DNA of 64,000 nt from Pedobacter steynii (GCF_900103665.1 NZ_FNGY01000004.1:124001-188000); one strand, 5' to 3'. Positions 37,607 to 46,765 are shown, counted from the first letter of the stretch. A program made the numbers and translations. Notes: generated by a model not told the origin, from the letters alone.

Positions 37607-38777
37607 GGCTTACGATCACCTTATTGCCAACTGTTTTAAAGTTGATTTTCCCGGCCAGGGCCAGTACATCCAATACTTCTTTAATATTGGTGAACTTGGA
37701 TACACTTCCACCGATCACTACATTAGAGAAATCTCCTTTGTACTCCACTTCTACATTATACCATCTGGATACTTCTTTCATCACCTGAGTAAGCGGCTCA
37801 TTGCTGAACATAAACTGACCGTTTTTCCAGGCAACAGCCTGTTCGGTATCTACGTTTTTAAGACTTAGTCCTGTTGGGCTTAAGCTGGACTGCTGGCCGG
37901 GTTTAAGAATGGCATTACGGGGGCGTAACAATCCAGAAACACGGACCAGCCCTTCCAGCAAAGTAGTTTTCGTATCCTGCTCATCAGGGTATGCGTTCAC
38001 GTTAAAATGTGTACCCAATACTTCAACTTCCTGTCCGGTACTGGCAACGATGAAAGGCATCTTTATACCTTCCGTTTTCAATTTGGCGACTTCAAAATAG
38101 GCCTCTCCCCTCAACTCCACTTTCCTTTCTTTTTTATTCGCAAAGGTTACCGGGAATTTCAGCTTAGTCTCCGCATTTAGCCAAACCTTTGATCCATCAG
38201 GAAGGTTGATCTGATATTGTCCGCCTCTCGGTGTTTCAATCGTGTTGTATAGATTGCCAGGTTTGGCAGATTGCTGATCTGCAATGGTGTAAATGAGTTG
38301 TCCATTTTTGGTTTTGGTAATGGTGATGCCGGCCTGGTTGGCTAGTTGGCCATTTGCAGCATCATTCAGGGAGATTTTTGAACCATCTGCCAGTGTCAGG
38401 AAAGCCCTGTTACCACCGGGCCTGATCTCCGTTTTAGCAATATTTATGGCCGTTGGTGTTTTAGTCTTGTCTGTATTAAAGAAATATAAAGCGGCTCCCA
38501 TCACCATGATCACACTGGCAGCAGCGGCGATACGTGGCCAGAGCGATGTTTTGGCTACTGGTTTTAAACGTTCTGTCCGGAAACCATGCTGAGCTACATT
38601 GTCTTCAATAGCATTCCACATCAGATCCAGATTTTGGTCTAAGTATGCAGGATCAAATGAGGATTCCTGTTCAACAGCATATTTGATATACCATGCATTC
38701 AGAAAGGCACTTTCTTCTTCTGTAAGTGTTCCGTTCTTATATTTTTCGATCAATTTGGATAGCTCTGTTTCCGACAT
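37602..38777 (-). CDS. FecR-family anti-sigma factor
   Basis: 391 residues: cytoplasmic N-terminus (1-80), one membrane helix (82-100, RIAAAASVIMVMGAALYFF), FecR domain (GGQYQINLPDGSKVWLNAET; VELRGEAYFEVA; EVLGTHFNVNAYPDE) and DUF4974 C-terminus (FMFSNEPLTQVMKEVSRWYNVEVEY). It should hold the ECF factor encoded upstream in check until the SusC STN domain signals substrate. Clearly paralogous to the FecR at 53870-55021. Confidence 0.95.
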   Translation of the reverse strand: MSETELSKLIEKYKNGTLTEEESAFLNAWYIKYAVEQESSFDPAYLDQNLDLMWNAIEDNVAQHGFRTERLKPVAKTSLWPRIAAAASVIMVMGAALYFFNTDKTKTPTAINIAKTEIRPGGNRAFLTLADGSKISLNDAANGQLANQAGITITKTKNGQLIYTIADQQSAKPGNLYNTIETPRGGQYQINLPDGSKVWLNAETKLKFPVTFANKKERKVELRGEAYFEVAKLKTEGIKMPFIVASTGQEVEVLGTHFNVNAYPDEQDTKTTLLEGLVRVSGLLRPRNAILKPGQQSSLSPTGLSLKNVDTEQAVAWKNGQFMFSNEPLTQVMKEVSRWYNVEVEYKGDFSNVVIGGSVSKFTNIKEVLDVLALAGKINFKTVGNKVIVSP

Positions 38778-38847
38778 ATAGGGATGCTTATATAAGGCTA
38801 AGACATTTGACCAATCAGAAAGAGGTAGAGCGGAATGAAATTTATTT

Positions 38848-39438
38848 TTAAGACTGATTCCAGAGGATCAGCAGGAAGGAAACCACCTTAAGTTTTACCC
38901 TCAGAATCTTTAAGGCATAAACGATTTGTTTTTTAACAGTTTCTTCAGCAATGCCCATTCTTTGGGCGATTTCTTTGTTCGAGAGTTCTTCCCGTCTGCT
39001 CAAAATAAAAACTTCTCTCATACGGGCAGGCAGGTTCTGGATCTCCGCTTCAATCAGCCGGGCCATTTCCTTTTCCTGCACGGCAAGATCGGTAACGAAG
39101 CTACCTGCATTGTAAAGACCCAGCATTGCCTGCATATGTTTTTCAACATGTTTCTGGTGCAGCAGTAAATTGAGAATCTTGTGTTTAACGGAGCTGAAAA
39201 GGTAGGACTTCAGAGAAGTGCTGACACGCAGTTCTTCCTTTTTAATCCAGATGGCAGTGAATATTTCCTGGACCACATCCCTGGCCTGTTCGTCATCCTG
39301 CAGCATCCGGCGGGCATGTAAGAAAAGGACTGTTTTGTAACGTGAATAGATTTCAGCAAAAGCCAACTCATCCCCTTTTAAAAGACATTCGAGTAAATTA
39401 CTGTCGTTTAAGCTGCTGTAATAAGCGTTTGTCTTCAA
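38848..39438 (-). CDS. ECF RNA polymerase sigma factor
   Basis: 196 residues. Region 2: FAEIYSRYKTVLFLHARRML, ARDVVQEIFTAIWIKKEEL. Region 4: NLPARMREVFILSRREELSNKEIAQRMGIAEETVKKQIVYALKIL. The C-terminal hydrophobic tail is typical of Bacteroidota FecI-like factors. First gene of the GH18/SusCD operon, 70 bp before fecR. It likely activates the susC promoter downstream of fecR. The phased TTAAC motif lies 112-148 bases upstream of its start. Confidence 0.93.
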   Translation of the reverse strand: MKTNAYYSSLNDSNLLECLLKGDELAFAEIYSRYKTVLFLHARRMLQDDEQARDVVQEIFTAIWIKKEELRVSTSLKSYLFSSVKHKILNLLLHQKHVEKHMQAMLGLYNAGSFVTDLAVQEKEMARLIEAEIQNLPARMREVFILSRREELSNKEIAQRMGIAEETVKKQIVYALKILRVKLKVVSFLLILWNQS

Positions 39439-39549
39439 GGGTTTGTTTGGTAAAGGTCTGGAAAGCTATACATTTTTTTTTAGAAGTGCATAATCGTCAT
39501 TTGTTGAAAGCAAGAAAAGAGGTCTATATCATCGCTATAAAATTCAACA

Positions 39550-39586
39550 TTAACTAAACTTTAACACTGGTTAACTTTCGTTAACC
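39550..39586. promoter_or_regulatory. four helically phased TTAAC elements, candidate regulator site
   Basis: TTAAC begins at 39550, 39561, 39571 and 39581, spaced 11, 10 and 10 bp, so all lie on one face of the helix. The last two form GGTTAAC-N4-GTTAACC. A nearly identical 25-bp array is present at 48911-48935. It lies in the divergent spacer between the ECF sigma gene and a candidate small RNA. Confidence 0.5.
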
Positions 39587-39607
39587 CGGCATTGGTTGGT
39601 TTGATTT

Positions 39608-39615
39608 TATATTTG
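39608..39615 (+). promoter_or_regulatory. candidate small-RNA promoter -7 element
   Basis: TATATTTG, exact TAnnTTTG match, about 22 bp after the phased TTAAC array and 37 bp before an intrinsic terminator hairpin. No open frame of use follows. Confidence 0.5.
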
Positions 39616-39619
39616 TGCT

Positions 39620-39688
39620 GTCATAAGTCCTTACGGGCGTATTACGTTACGAATCGGTAGTTGCATGTAGCTTCTACCGATTTTTTTT
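39620..39688 (+). ncRNA. candidate small RNA, about 65-70 nt
   Basis: A promoter-like -7 element at 39608 and a classic intrinsic terminator (stem AATCGGTAG/CTACCGATT, then eight T) enclose about 65 nt with no coding potential. The 5' part has three TTACG repeats. The start is set about 5 nt past the -7 element and is approximate. It could instead be a short attenuated leader of the MutS-like gene 87 bp downstream. I do not recognise it as a known RNA family. Confidence 0.45.
39652..39688 (+). terminator. intrinsic terminator with no annotated gene upstream
   Basis: Perfect 9-bp stem AATCGGTAG (39652-39660) / CTACCGATT (39674-39682), 13-nt loop, run of eight T. On the plus strand the nearest upstream open gene is absent; the upstream gene is on the other strand. 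Confidence 0.8.
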
Positions 39689-39774
39689 AATCTCTATTGA
39701 AACAAAACCTATTCGATTCTATCCAAACATGACCTTACTTAAACGCTGTCAGGAAGACAGCTTATGAGAACAAA

Positions 39775-41604
39775 ATGAATATAGAGAAACAGGAACGGAT
39801 CAACTTCTATCAAAGCAATATCAACGACTACGCTGCTAAAATAAAGTTACTGGAAACCAATATCAACAGGCTATCCATACTGCGGTTAATATTTGTTTTA
39901 GTTGCAGCTGTGGCATTCTACCTGACGCTCGGCTACGGAAGTGTCTTTTTAACGCTTTTTTCCATTTTCGCTACGATCATTTTATTTGCATTTTTAATTA
40001 TGCTCCAGTCTAAGCAAAGCACCAAAAGGGATCATTTTCTCGACTTCAAACGAATTAACGAAAATGAGCTGACGATGATCATGAGCAATCAAAACTTCTA
40101 CAATGATGGAAGTAAATGGATCGATGATCATCACCATTATTCTTCAGACTTAGACCTGTTTGGAGAGCAATCATTATACAGCATGGTAAACAGATGTTCC
40201 ACTTTGCAGGGAAACGCAAGATTGGCTGGCATAATGAAGGACAATGAACCTATTGCAATAAATGAGGTTAAGGAAAAGCAAAAGGCGCTGAAAGAATTGT
40301 CATCTCTTGTTGAATTCAGACAAAACTTTCAAAGCTTTCTGCTTTTCTCAAAGGATTCCACCGAAGACTACTTTTCAAAATTAGTAAGTTACTCAAAGGC
40401 AGCACCTGTCCTCATCAGCAAAAACTATCTGATTTATATTAACCTTCTTACCCTCCTTATCGGCCCACTGGTAGTTGCTGCGGTATTCTTCCCGGCAGGT
40501 AGAATCTTACTCCTGATCACACTTATCGTAAACACAACGATTTACATGCTAAATTCTAAACTCATCAGGAAAACAGCTCAGCAAATTCTCGGTATGGAAC
40601 AAGCATTGATGCAATTCAAAAAGGTGTTTAGCAGGATTGAAACTCAAAATTTTCAATCCAAATATTGTATTGATCTGGTGAAAAACATTACCGATAAGCA
40701 GTCAGACTCTTTTTCTTCCAGCTTTGAACGTTTATCCAAACTGGTCAGCAGATTTTTAAAAGCGGAGAACCCTTTCGGAACAATCATTTTAAATGGATTC
40801 TTTCTTTGGAATCTTAAAAACACCTATATGGCTGAAGAGATCAGAAAAGAACATTTAGGGCTGGTTGATCAGGCATTAGATACCATAGCTCAGTTAGAAG
40901 CGCTTTTAAGCCTCTCCACTTTGTATTTCAACAATCCGGACTGGGCAATACCAACGCTGACAGATGAAGAAGGTTATACTTATGATGTGGTAAAAATGGC
41001 GCATCCCTTAATCCCGGAAAACAACAGGGTAACCAATTCATTCTCCTTGGTTAACGAAAGAAAAATAGACATCATTACCGGCTCTAACATGGCTGGCAAA
41101 AGCACTTTTTTACGGACATTGGGAATAAATGCAGTGCTGGCATTTTGTGGCGCACCGGTATGTGCTGAAAGTATGAAAATCTCAAATTTCAGAATTTTCA
41201 CCTATATGAGAATCAAAGACTCCCTGCAAAAAAACACCTCTACATTTAAAATGGAAATAGATCGCATAGAAAGCCTCCTTAATTTAATTCAGCAAACAAA
41301 GGTGTATTTCTTAGTTGATGAGATGTTAAGGGGAACGAACTCCCTTGATAAGTTCAGAGGCTCAAAGGCAATGATACACAGACTTATCGAAGATAAAAGC
41401 GCTGGGATTATAGCCACACACGATCATCAACTGACCACCCTCGTCAGCAAGTATCCCGATTATTTAAGAACCCACTATTTTGATGTGACGATCGACAACG
41501 GAGAAGCGACATTTGACTATACCTTAAAACCCGGGGAGTGTCGTAATTATAACGCTTCTTTTATGTTGGAACGGATCGGATTAACGATCACAGAATTGAC
41601 ATAG
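39775..41604 (+). CDS. membrane-anchored MutS-like ATPase without mismatch-recognition domain
   Basis: 609 residues. Two membrane helices at about 35-75 and a further hydrophobic pair at 218-258, with a helical clamp-like region around 265-380. The MutS-type ABC ATPase domain (390-609) has Walker A GSNMAGKST (436-444), a signature-like DSLQKNTSTFKMEI at 482-495, Walker B YFLVDEM with D515/E516, and H549 in ATHDHQL. It lacks the N-terminal mismatch-binding and connector domains of MutS and the Smr domain of MutS2. Members are found in Bacteroidota and annotated only as MutS-related. Membrane location makes classical mismatch repair unlikely. It stands alone, downstream of the candidate small RNA. 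Confidence 0.88.
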   Translation: MNIEKQERINFYQSNINDYAAKIKLLETNINRLSILRLIFVLVAAVAFYLTLGYGSVFLTLFSIFATIILFAFLIMLQSKQSTKRDHFLDFKRINENELTMIMSNQNFYNDGSKWIDDHHHYSSDLDLFGEQSLYSMVNRCSTLQGNARLAGIMKDNEPIAINEVKEKQKALKELSSLVEFRQNFQSFLLFSKDSTEDYFSKLVSYSKAAPVLISKNYLIYINLLTLLIGPLVVAAVFFPAGRILLLITLIVNTTIYMLNSKLIRKTAQQILGMEQALMQFKKVFSRIETQNFQSKYCIDLVKNITDKQSDSFSSSFERLSKLVSRFLKAENPFGTIILNGFFLWNLKNTYMAEEIRKEHLGLVDQALDTIAQLEALLSLSTLYFNNPDWAIPTLTDEEGYTYDVVKMAHPLIPENNRVTNSFSLVNERKIDIITGSNMAGKSTFLRTLGINAVLAFCGAPVCAESMKISNFRIFTYMRIKDSLQKNTSTFKMEIDRIESLLNLIQQTKVYFLVDEMLRGTNSLDKFRGSKAMIHRLIEDKSAGIIATHDHQLTTLVSKYPDYLRTHYFDVTIDNGEATFDYTLKPGECRNYNASFMLERIGLTITELT

Positions 41605-41619
41605 CTTCTGATTAAATTT

Positions 41620-42726
41620 TTACTGTAAAGATTTCAGATGCTCAGTGGGCGTAAATCCGGTGATGTCTTTAAAATATCTGTTAAAAGAGGATTTGGCACG
41701 AAAACCGGCATCATAAGCCAACGACAAGACATTTACAGGGATTTCCTTACGGTGCAGAATCTGCATCTGGTTGATGGCATATTGAATCCTGTATTCGTTG
41801 ATGTATTGATAAAAAGACTTTTTTGCATAAGTATTCAGCGTTTCCGAAATGTGGTACTTATTGATTCCGGTTGCCTGGGCAAGTTTATCGAGGTTAAGCT
41901 CACTATCTGCAAATAATTTACGGTCTCTTAAATGATTCTCAAGGCTTTCCCATATTTCCTGTTGCTTCTGAGCGGTTAAAGGAGACTTTCGCTGCAGGGT
42001 GTGCTCTTTGACCACCAAAACTTTATCTGCCGAAAAATCCTTCATCACAAAACTGTTCCGATCCTGATGATTACTGATAAACAGTCTGTGATATCCAATC
42101 ATAATACATAAAAAGGTAAGTATCGCATAGACCACACTTCTTACGAAAAAGGGATGTACCAAATCATTGGTGTAAGGACTCACAAAAAATGGGACACTGA
42201 ATATGGCAATGAACAAAAAGCAGGCTGCAATGCGCTCCACCATTTTTCTTTCTTTAACTTTTTCCGCTAAATGCCTGCGGGCAACACGCAATGCCAGAAA
42301 GGCAAAACAAAGTTCAGAAGCCAGTAAAGCAAAAGTACTGATGTTATTATACCAGGTCAATAAGCGGTAATCTGATGATTTTGAAAGAAACAAGACTCCC
42401 CCAACGGTAAAATAAGCGATCGCCCCCAACATAAAGGGCAGAAAAAAGTACCACCTGGACGCAGGCACAAATTCGTTATTACTCGTTTTCAGCGCATATA
42501 AATAGAGTAAAGGACCATAACAAAAACCGATAAAGGTGTTCATCTGCTGGCGGACATGTACATCATCAACAGAACTGAAAATGAAAAACTTTATGGCAAG
42601 ATGTGAAGCGATACAGGCTACTAAAAGGATCAGCAAACCATCACCATTGCTCTGTAATCTGCTCTTCAGCAACAACGCGATCACAATCATCGCCTGAAAT
42701 ATGCCAATGGCTATAATGTACTGCAT
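41620..42726 (-). CDS. membrane-integral AraC-family regulator
   Basis: 368 residues. About seven transmembrane helices in residues 1-215 (MQYIIAIGIFQAMIVIALLL; LLVACIASHLAIKFFIF; WYFFLPFMLGAIAYFTVGG), then an AraC helix-turn-helix at 255-368 (LNLDKLAQATGINKYHISETLN; SLAYDAGFRAKSSFNRYFKDITGFTP). This form is a one-protein membrane sensor and DNA binder. It is divergent from a TonB receptor/phosphatase pair with 244 bp between and is likely to control it. It converges on the MutS-like gene with 15 bp between. Confidence 0.9.
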   Translation of the reverse strand: MQYIIAIGIFQAMIVIALLLKSRLQSNGDGLLILLVACIASHLAIKFFIFSSVDDVHVRQQMNTFIGFCYGPLLYLYALKTSNNEFVPASRWYFFLPFMLGAIAYFTVGGVLFLSKSSDYRLLTWYNNISTFALLASELCFAFLALRVARRHLAEKVKERKMVERIAACFLFIAIFSVPFFVSPYTNDLVHPFFVRSVVYAILTFLCIMIGYHRLFISNHQDRNSFVMKDFSADKVLVVKEHTLQRKSPLTAQKQQEIWESLENHLRDRKLFADSELNLDKLAQATGINKYHISETLNTYAKKSFYQYINEYRIQYAINQMQILHRKEIPVNVLSLAYDAGFRAKSSFNRYFKDITGFTPTEHLKSLQ

Positions 42727-42970
42727 TTATACGTTCCCTATTGATATACGAAACTAGTCATCAAATATTAAGACAATATTAAGTTACGCCTCGTTTCTCG
42801 TAGAAATGGTAAGTAAACATATTGATAACAATTAGATAACACCACATAAAGCACTGTATATCAATAGAAAATAGTCTCAGCACAACGACTGACACCTGAA
42901 ACCGGTACCTGCTGTTGGGCTAAGTCGAACCCTTGCCCATCTTAGTTGACTTTTGCGGAAAATAAAAAAC

Positions 42971-45847
42971 ATGATGCATACTTTTACAAATCTTAAAAAG
43001 CTGACAGGCATGATATTGTTGATCCTGTTCAGCTCCACAAGCTTACTTGCCCAGGTGATCAAAGGGACGATCACCAGCAAGGATGGAACACTTCCAGGGG
43101 CCAGTATTCATGGGCTGACTTTCAAACTAAGTACTTCTTCTGATCTCAATGGTGAGTTTACGCTAAATGCGCAGGTAACAGGTAAAGCTAAAATCTCGAT
43201 CTCCTATATTGGCTATGCGACTAAGATAGTTGACCTGGAGTTGAATAGCGGCGTAAACGCACAGGGAAACATTGAATTGATGGCAGAACGTAAAAACTCC
43301 CTGAGCGAAGTGACCATCTCAGGCAGTATGGCGCCATCTCAGGCAAAGGCTTACAGCATTAAGAAGAATTCCAATGCGATTATGGATGTGATGGCTGCAG
43401 ATGCGATTGGAAAGCTGCCAGACCGTAACGCTGCCGAAGCCGTACAGAGAATGCAAGGCGTTGCTGTTGCGAGGTACCATGGTGAAGCTGACCAGGCCAC
43501 CGTACGGGGAACTCCTTTTGCCTGGACATCGACCCTATTTAATGGAAACCGTTTACCCAGCTCAAACGTAATGGGCAACCGTTCATCGGTATTGGATGCT
43601 GTACCTTCAGAAATGATCCAGTACGTGCAGGTAGCGAAAGCCATTACTCCCGACATGGAAGGAGATGCCATAGGTGGTTCCATTAACTTTATCACCAGAA
43701 CGGCTCCTACTGTCAGACAACTTAATGTAAGTGCTGCAGGCGGATACAATACCTTCTCCCAGAATGGCACCTACAATGCCTCCCTCGCCTATGGCGACAG
43801 GTTTTTCAAGGACAAACTCGGCGTCATGCTATCAGCTGCAATATGGGACAGGCAATGGGGTGCCGACTCTTTTGATGCTTCCTATAATACCGGCCTCGCT
43901 GATCCTCAGCAGAAAAAATCAATTAACACGATTATGTTCAAGCGCTACATGGGGAGCCGTCAGACCATGGGTGTAAACCTCGGTACTGAATATAAGTTTG
44001 ATGCTTCAAATAAAGTGTTTTTCAGAGGGATGCTGAATAAATTTAATGACATCAGACCTGTTTATGAATCGTACGTAGATTATACCAATAGCCGCTACCA
44101 ATACAATTATCGCTACTCGCATTACCAGACGGCTTTAAAAGGAGCTGAACTTGGCGGAGAACATCAATTGAACAGCAGGCTAAGATTAGACTGGACAATA
44201 AGCGACTACAAAAGCAAGTATTACCTGGAAACCCCTCCTACCTATGGTACAAAAGGCTTACCCATTTCTACCTTCAGACAAAAAATTACAGGTGGTTTCA
44301 ATAACCTTTCTTCCGATGGCAAACGCTACTGGGGTTTTGATTCACCAAATGGTGTTGGAGGAGATCCCATGCATTTCGATGCCGGTTTGAAGAACCCTGC
44401 AGAAACCATGAGTGCCGACAAATTACTGCTACAACAACTGGTCATTGCCCAGCTTGATAACAGTGAACACGACCGCAATGCACAGTTGAATGCAAAAATA
44501 AATGTCAGCAGCAAGATTAACCTGAAAATGGGTGGTAAATACAGACATAAATACCGGGAAAGCACTTATGGGTCCAGCATGGTATTTATGCCGGGAGCAG
44601 CCCTTGGTGTACCTTCTTCTCCTCCGCTCGTTAGCCTCTCTCAACTCGAAACTAAAGATTTCCCTTCTGGATCAAAATTCTTCGGTACAATGGAGGGCAA
44701 TCACAACGAATACATCATGAACCCATTAACTAAAAACCAGTTATTTAACCTGTATAGCAACGATTTTTTAACTACGAATGGTTTTACAAATGTTACCTCG
44801 AAAACAAATCCGACGGCATTATATACTGGAAAAGAAGAGGTCGTTGCCGCTTATGCTATGGCCGAGATCGATGCCACAGATCAGCTTAAAATCATTGCCG
44901 GTGTCAGAAACGAATATACCAGCATGGAATTAAAAGGAGCTAAAGCCGTTACCGCCGGCACTCCCGCAGTAACAACGATATCGGAATCCACCGTAACCAA
45001 CAACTACAATGCCTTCCTGCCAATGCTTCACCTGAAGTATGCACTGAATGAAAAATCTAACTTAAGGGCAGCTTATACCCGAAGCTTTATCAGACCAAGT
45101 TTCGGAGATATGACACCGGGAACATCGGTCGACAATACCAAAAACCCAATGGCGATCAGTCAGGGGAACCCTGATCTGAAGCCTACTTTTTCTAATAATT
45201 TTGACCTGATGGCCGAATATTATTTCGACAATATCGGTATCATCTCCGGCGGGGCTTTCTACAAAAAGATCAACGATATCGTATTCACAAACGCCAGCAT
45301 GCAAAACATCAATGGCAGCGACTTTATGGTTACCCAGGCAAAAAACCTTAACAATTCCACCTTATTTGGTTTCGAGGCGGGCATCAATAAACGTTTTGAT
45401 TTCCTGAAGGGTTTCTGGAGTGGCTTTGGAACAGAATTCAATTATACGTTTATCAATAGCAAAGTTAATGCGCCAAGAGGTACCGGCAACAATATCACCT
45501 TAGACAAAACGAGCCTGCCCAATCAATCCAAACATTTATTTAACGCCATTATTTTCTATGAACGCGACCGCATGATGGTCAGACTGGCTGGAAATTACCG
45601 TGGTTCATCGGTAGAAACAATCAATCAGCAACTGGGGCCAGACTTTTACATCTGGACAGCGGCCAATTTCACGATAGACGCCTCTGCCACTTACACCATC
45701 AACAAACACCTGAAAGCTTTTGTTGAACTCAACAACTTAAGCAACGCACCTGTAAAAACCTATATGGGCGATAGCCGGAGACTGACCATGAGTGAATGGT
45801 ATGGTCGTCGCGGACAGGCAGGGATCAGATGGGACATCATCAAGTAA
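42971..45847 (+). CDS. TonB-dependent receptor, TIGR01782-like, without STN domain
   Basis: 958 residues from the first ATG (MMHTFTNLKK); the frame is open six codons further only through a TTG. Signal peptide to residue 27 (LLAQ), carboxypeptidase-like domain 28-110, plug beginning DAIGKLPDRNAAEAVQRMQG (a block of the Caulobacter/Xanthomonas-type family) then VRGTPFAWTSTLFNGNRLPS, barrel to the C-terminus (YGRRGQAGIRWDIIK). Lacking STN, it should not use FecR signalling, in agreement with its AraC neighbour. A secreted phosphatase follows 31 bp later, hinting at uptake of a phosphorylated compound. Confidence 0.9.
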   Translation: MMHTFTNLKKLTGMILLILFSSTSLLAQVIKGTITSKDGTLPGASIHGLTFKLSTSSDLNGEFTLNAQVTGKAKISISYIGYATKIVDLELNSGVNAQGNIELMAERKNSLSEVTISGSMAPSQAKAYSIKKNSNAIMDVMAADAIGKLPDRNAAEAVQRMQGVAVARYHGEADQATVRGTPFAWTSTLFNGNRLPSSNVMGNRSSVLDAVPSEMIQYVQVAKAITPDMEGDAIGGSINFITRTAPTVRQLNVSAAGGYNTFSQNGTYNASLAYGDRFFKDKLGVMLSAAIWDRQWGADSFDASYNTGLADPQQKKSINTIMFKRYMGSRQTMGVNLGTEYKFDASNKVFFRGMLNKFNDIRPVYESYVDYTNSRYQYNYRYSHYQTALKGAELGGEHQLNSRLRLDWTISDYKSKYYLETPPTYGTKGLPISTFRQKITGGFNNLSSDGKRYWGFDSPNGVGGDPMHFDAGLKNPAETMSADKLLLQQLVIAQLDNSEHDRNAQLNAKINVSSKINLKMGGKYRHKYRESTYGSSMVFMPGAALGVPSSPPLVSLSQLETKDFPSGSKFFGTMEGNHNEYIMNPLTKNQLFNLYSNDFLTTNGFTNVTSKTNPTALYTGKEEVVAAYAMAEIDATDQLKIIAGVRNEYTSMELKGAKAVTAGTPAVTTISESTVTNNYNAFLPMLHLKYALNEKSNLRAAYTRSFIRPSFGDMTPGTSVDNTKNPMAISQGNPDLKPTFSNNFDLMAEYYFDNIGIISGGAFYKKINDIVFTNASMQNINGSDFMVTQAKNLNNSTLFGFEAGINKRFDFLKGFWSGFGTEFNYTFINSKVNAPRGTGNNITLDKTSLPNQSKHLFNAIIFYERDRMMVRLAGNYRGSSVETINQQLGPDFYIWTAANFTIDASATYTINKHLKAFVELNNLSNAPVKTYMGDSRRLTMSEWYGRRGQAGIRWDIIK

Positions 45848-45878
45848 TTCATAACTATTAAACAACAAATATATTCTC

Positions 45879-46694
45879 ATGAAAAGAACAGCATTATTCA
45901 TCGCTTTATTAATCCCCTCCCTGAGTATGGCCCAACTGGCAGACAGCACTAAACGATTGGTACACCTTCAAGGTGCATTAAACTTTCGCGATGTAGGCGG
46001 TTATAAAACCAATGATGGGAAACAGGTGAAATGGAACAGGGTTTTCCGTAGTGCTTCTATAGCCGGGCTCACAGATGCAGATATGGATACGATCCGTAAC
46101 AAACACATTTATACCGTAGTTGATTTACGGGGAAACAAGGAATCAGCTGCAGCGCCAGACCGCCTGTTGAAAGGTACTGATTATACCTTAAGCCCTGCCG
46201 GAAGTGACAGCCTTCCTTCTAACACCCAAATGATCGCTTACCTTAAAAAAGGTGATTTCCTGGACAATTTTTACGGGGATGGAGGAATCCGCTATTTTGG
46301 GGAACGTTACAGACCTGTATTTCAGAAACTGCTCCAGCTAAAAGACACCACCGCTTTACTTTACCATTGTACCGGTGGTCGCGACCGCACCGGTATGGCT
46401 ACCGCTTTATTTCTTTATACACTTGGCGTTCCGCAGGAAACCATTGAAGCTGATTTTACCGCCTCTAATGTTTACCTGTTGCCAATGATGGGAAAAATGT
46501 TTGAGCCTATGGCTAAGGCTACAGGAATGAGCAGTGAAGAAATCAAAAAGAAAATGGACCTGCGTCCGGAGCTGCTGCAAATATTCTTCAAATCAATTGA
46601 AAAAAAATATGGCAGCATTGAGAATTTCATGGAAAAAGAAATGGGTATCGGTAAGAAAGAGCGCGCCGTTTTACGGAAGAAATATACTTCATAA
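45879..46694 (+). CDS. secreted tyrosine phosphatase-like protein (Y_phosphatase3)
   Basis: 271 residues; signal peptide 1-19 (SLSMAQ). The start NFRDVGGYKT and FRSASIAGLT are family blocks. The P-loop H163-C164-TGGRDRTG172 (LLYHCTGGRDRTGMATALFLY) holds the catalytic Cys and the Arg of the CX5R motif (R170). Bacterial relatives dephosphorylate phosphotyrosine, phosphoinositides or other monoesters. Located after the TonB receptor in one operon and exported, so it likely frees phosphate from an external ester before uptake. The strong terminator beyond it separates it from the S9 peptidase. Confidence 0.9.
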   Translation: MKRTALFIALLIPSLSMAQLADSTKRLVHLQGALNFRDVGGYKTNDGKQVKWNRVFRSASIAGLTDADMDTIRNKHIYTVVDLRGNKESAAAPDRLLKGTDYTLSPAGSDSLPSNTQMIAYLKKGDFLDNFYGDGGIRYFGERYRPVFQKLLQLKDTTALLYHCTGGRDRTGMATALFLYTLGVPQETIEADFTASNVYLLPMMGKMFEPMAKATGMSSEEIKKKMDLRPELLQIFFKSIEKKYGSIENFMEKEMGIGKKERAVLRKKYTS

Positions 46695-46724
46695 AGCGGT
46701 CTCAATCATTTATACGCATTTAGC

Positions 46725-46758
46725 AAAAGAAGGTGTAGCGCTCACTACACCTTCTTTT
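46725..46758. terminator. bidirectional terminator
   Basis: GAAGGTGTAG, 6-nt loop, CTACACCTTC then five T; four A precede the stem. Between the convergent phosphatase and S9 peptidase genes. Confidence 0.88.
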
Positions 46759-46765
46759 TACATTC

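Noticed and set aside
43351..43770. 139-codon minus-strand frame opposite the TonB receptor plug
   Set aside because: Antisense to the conserved plug domain and without independent support.
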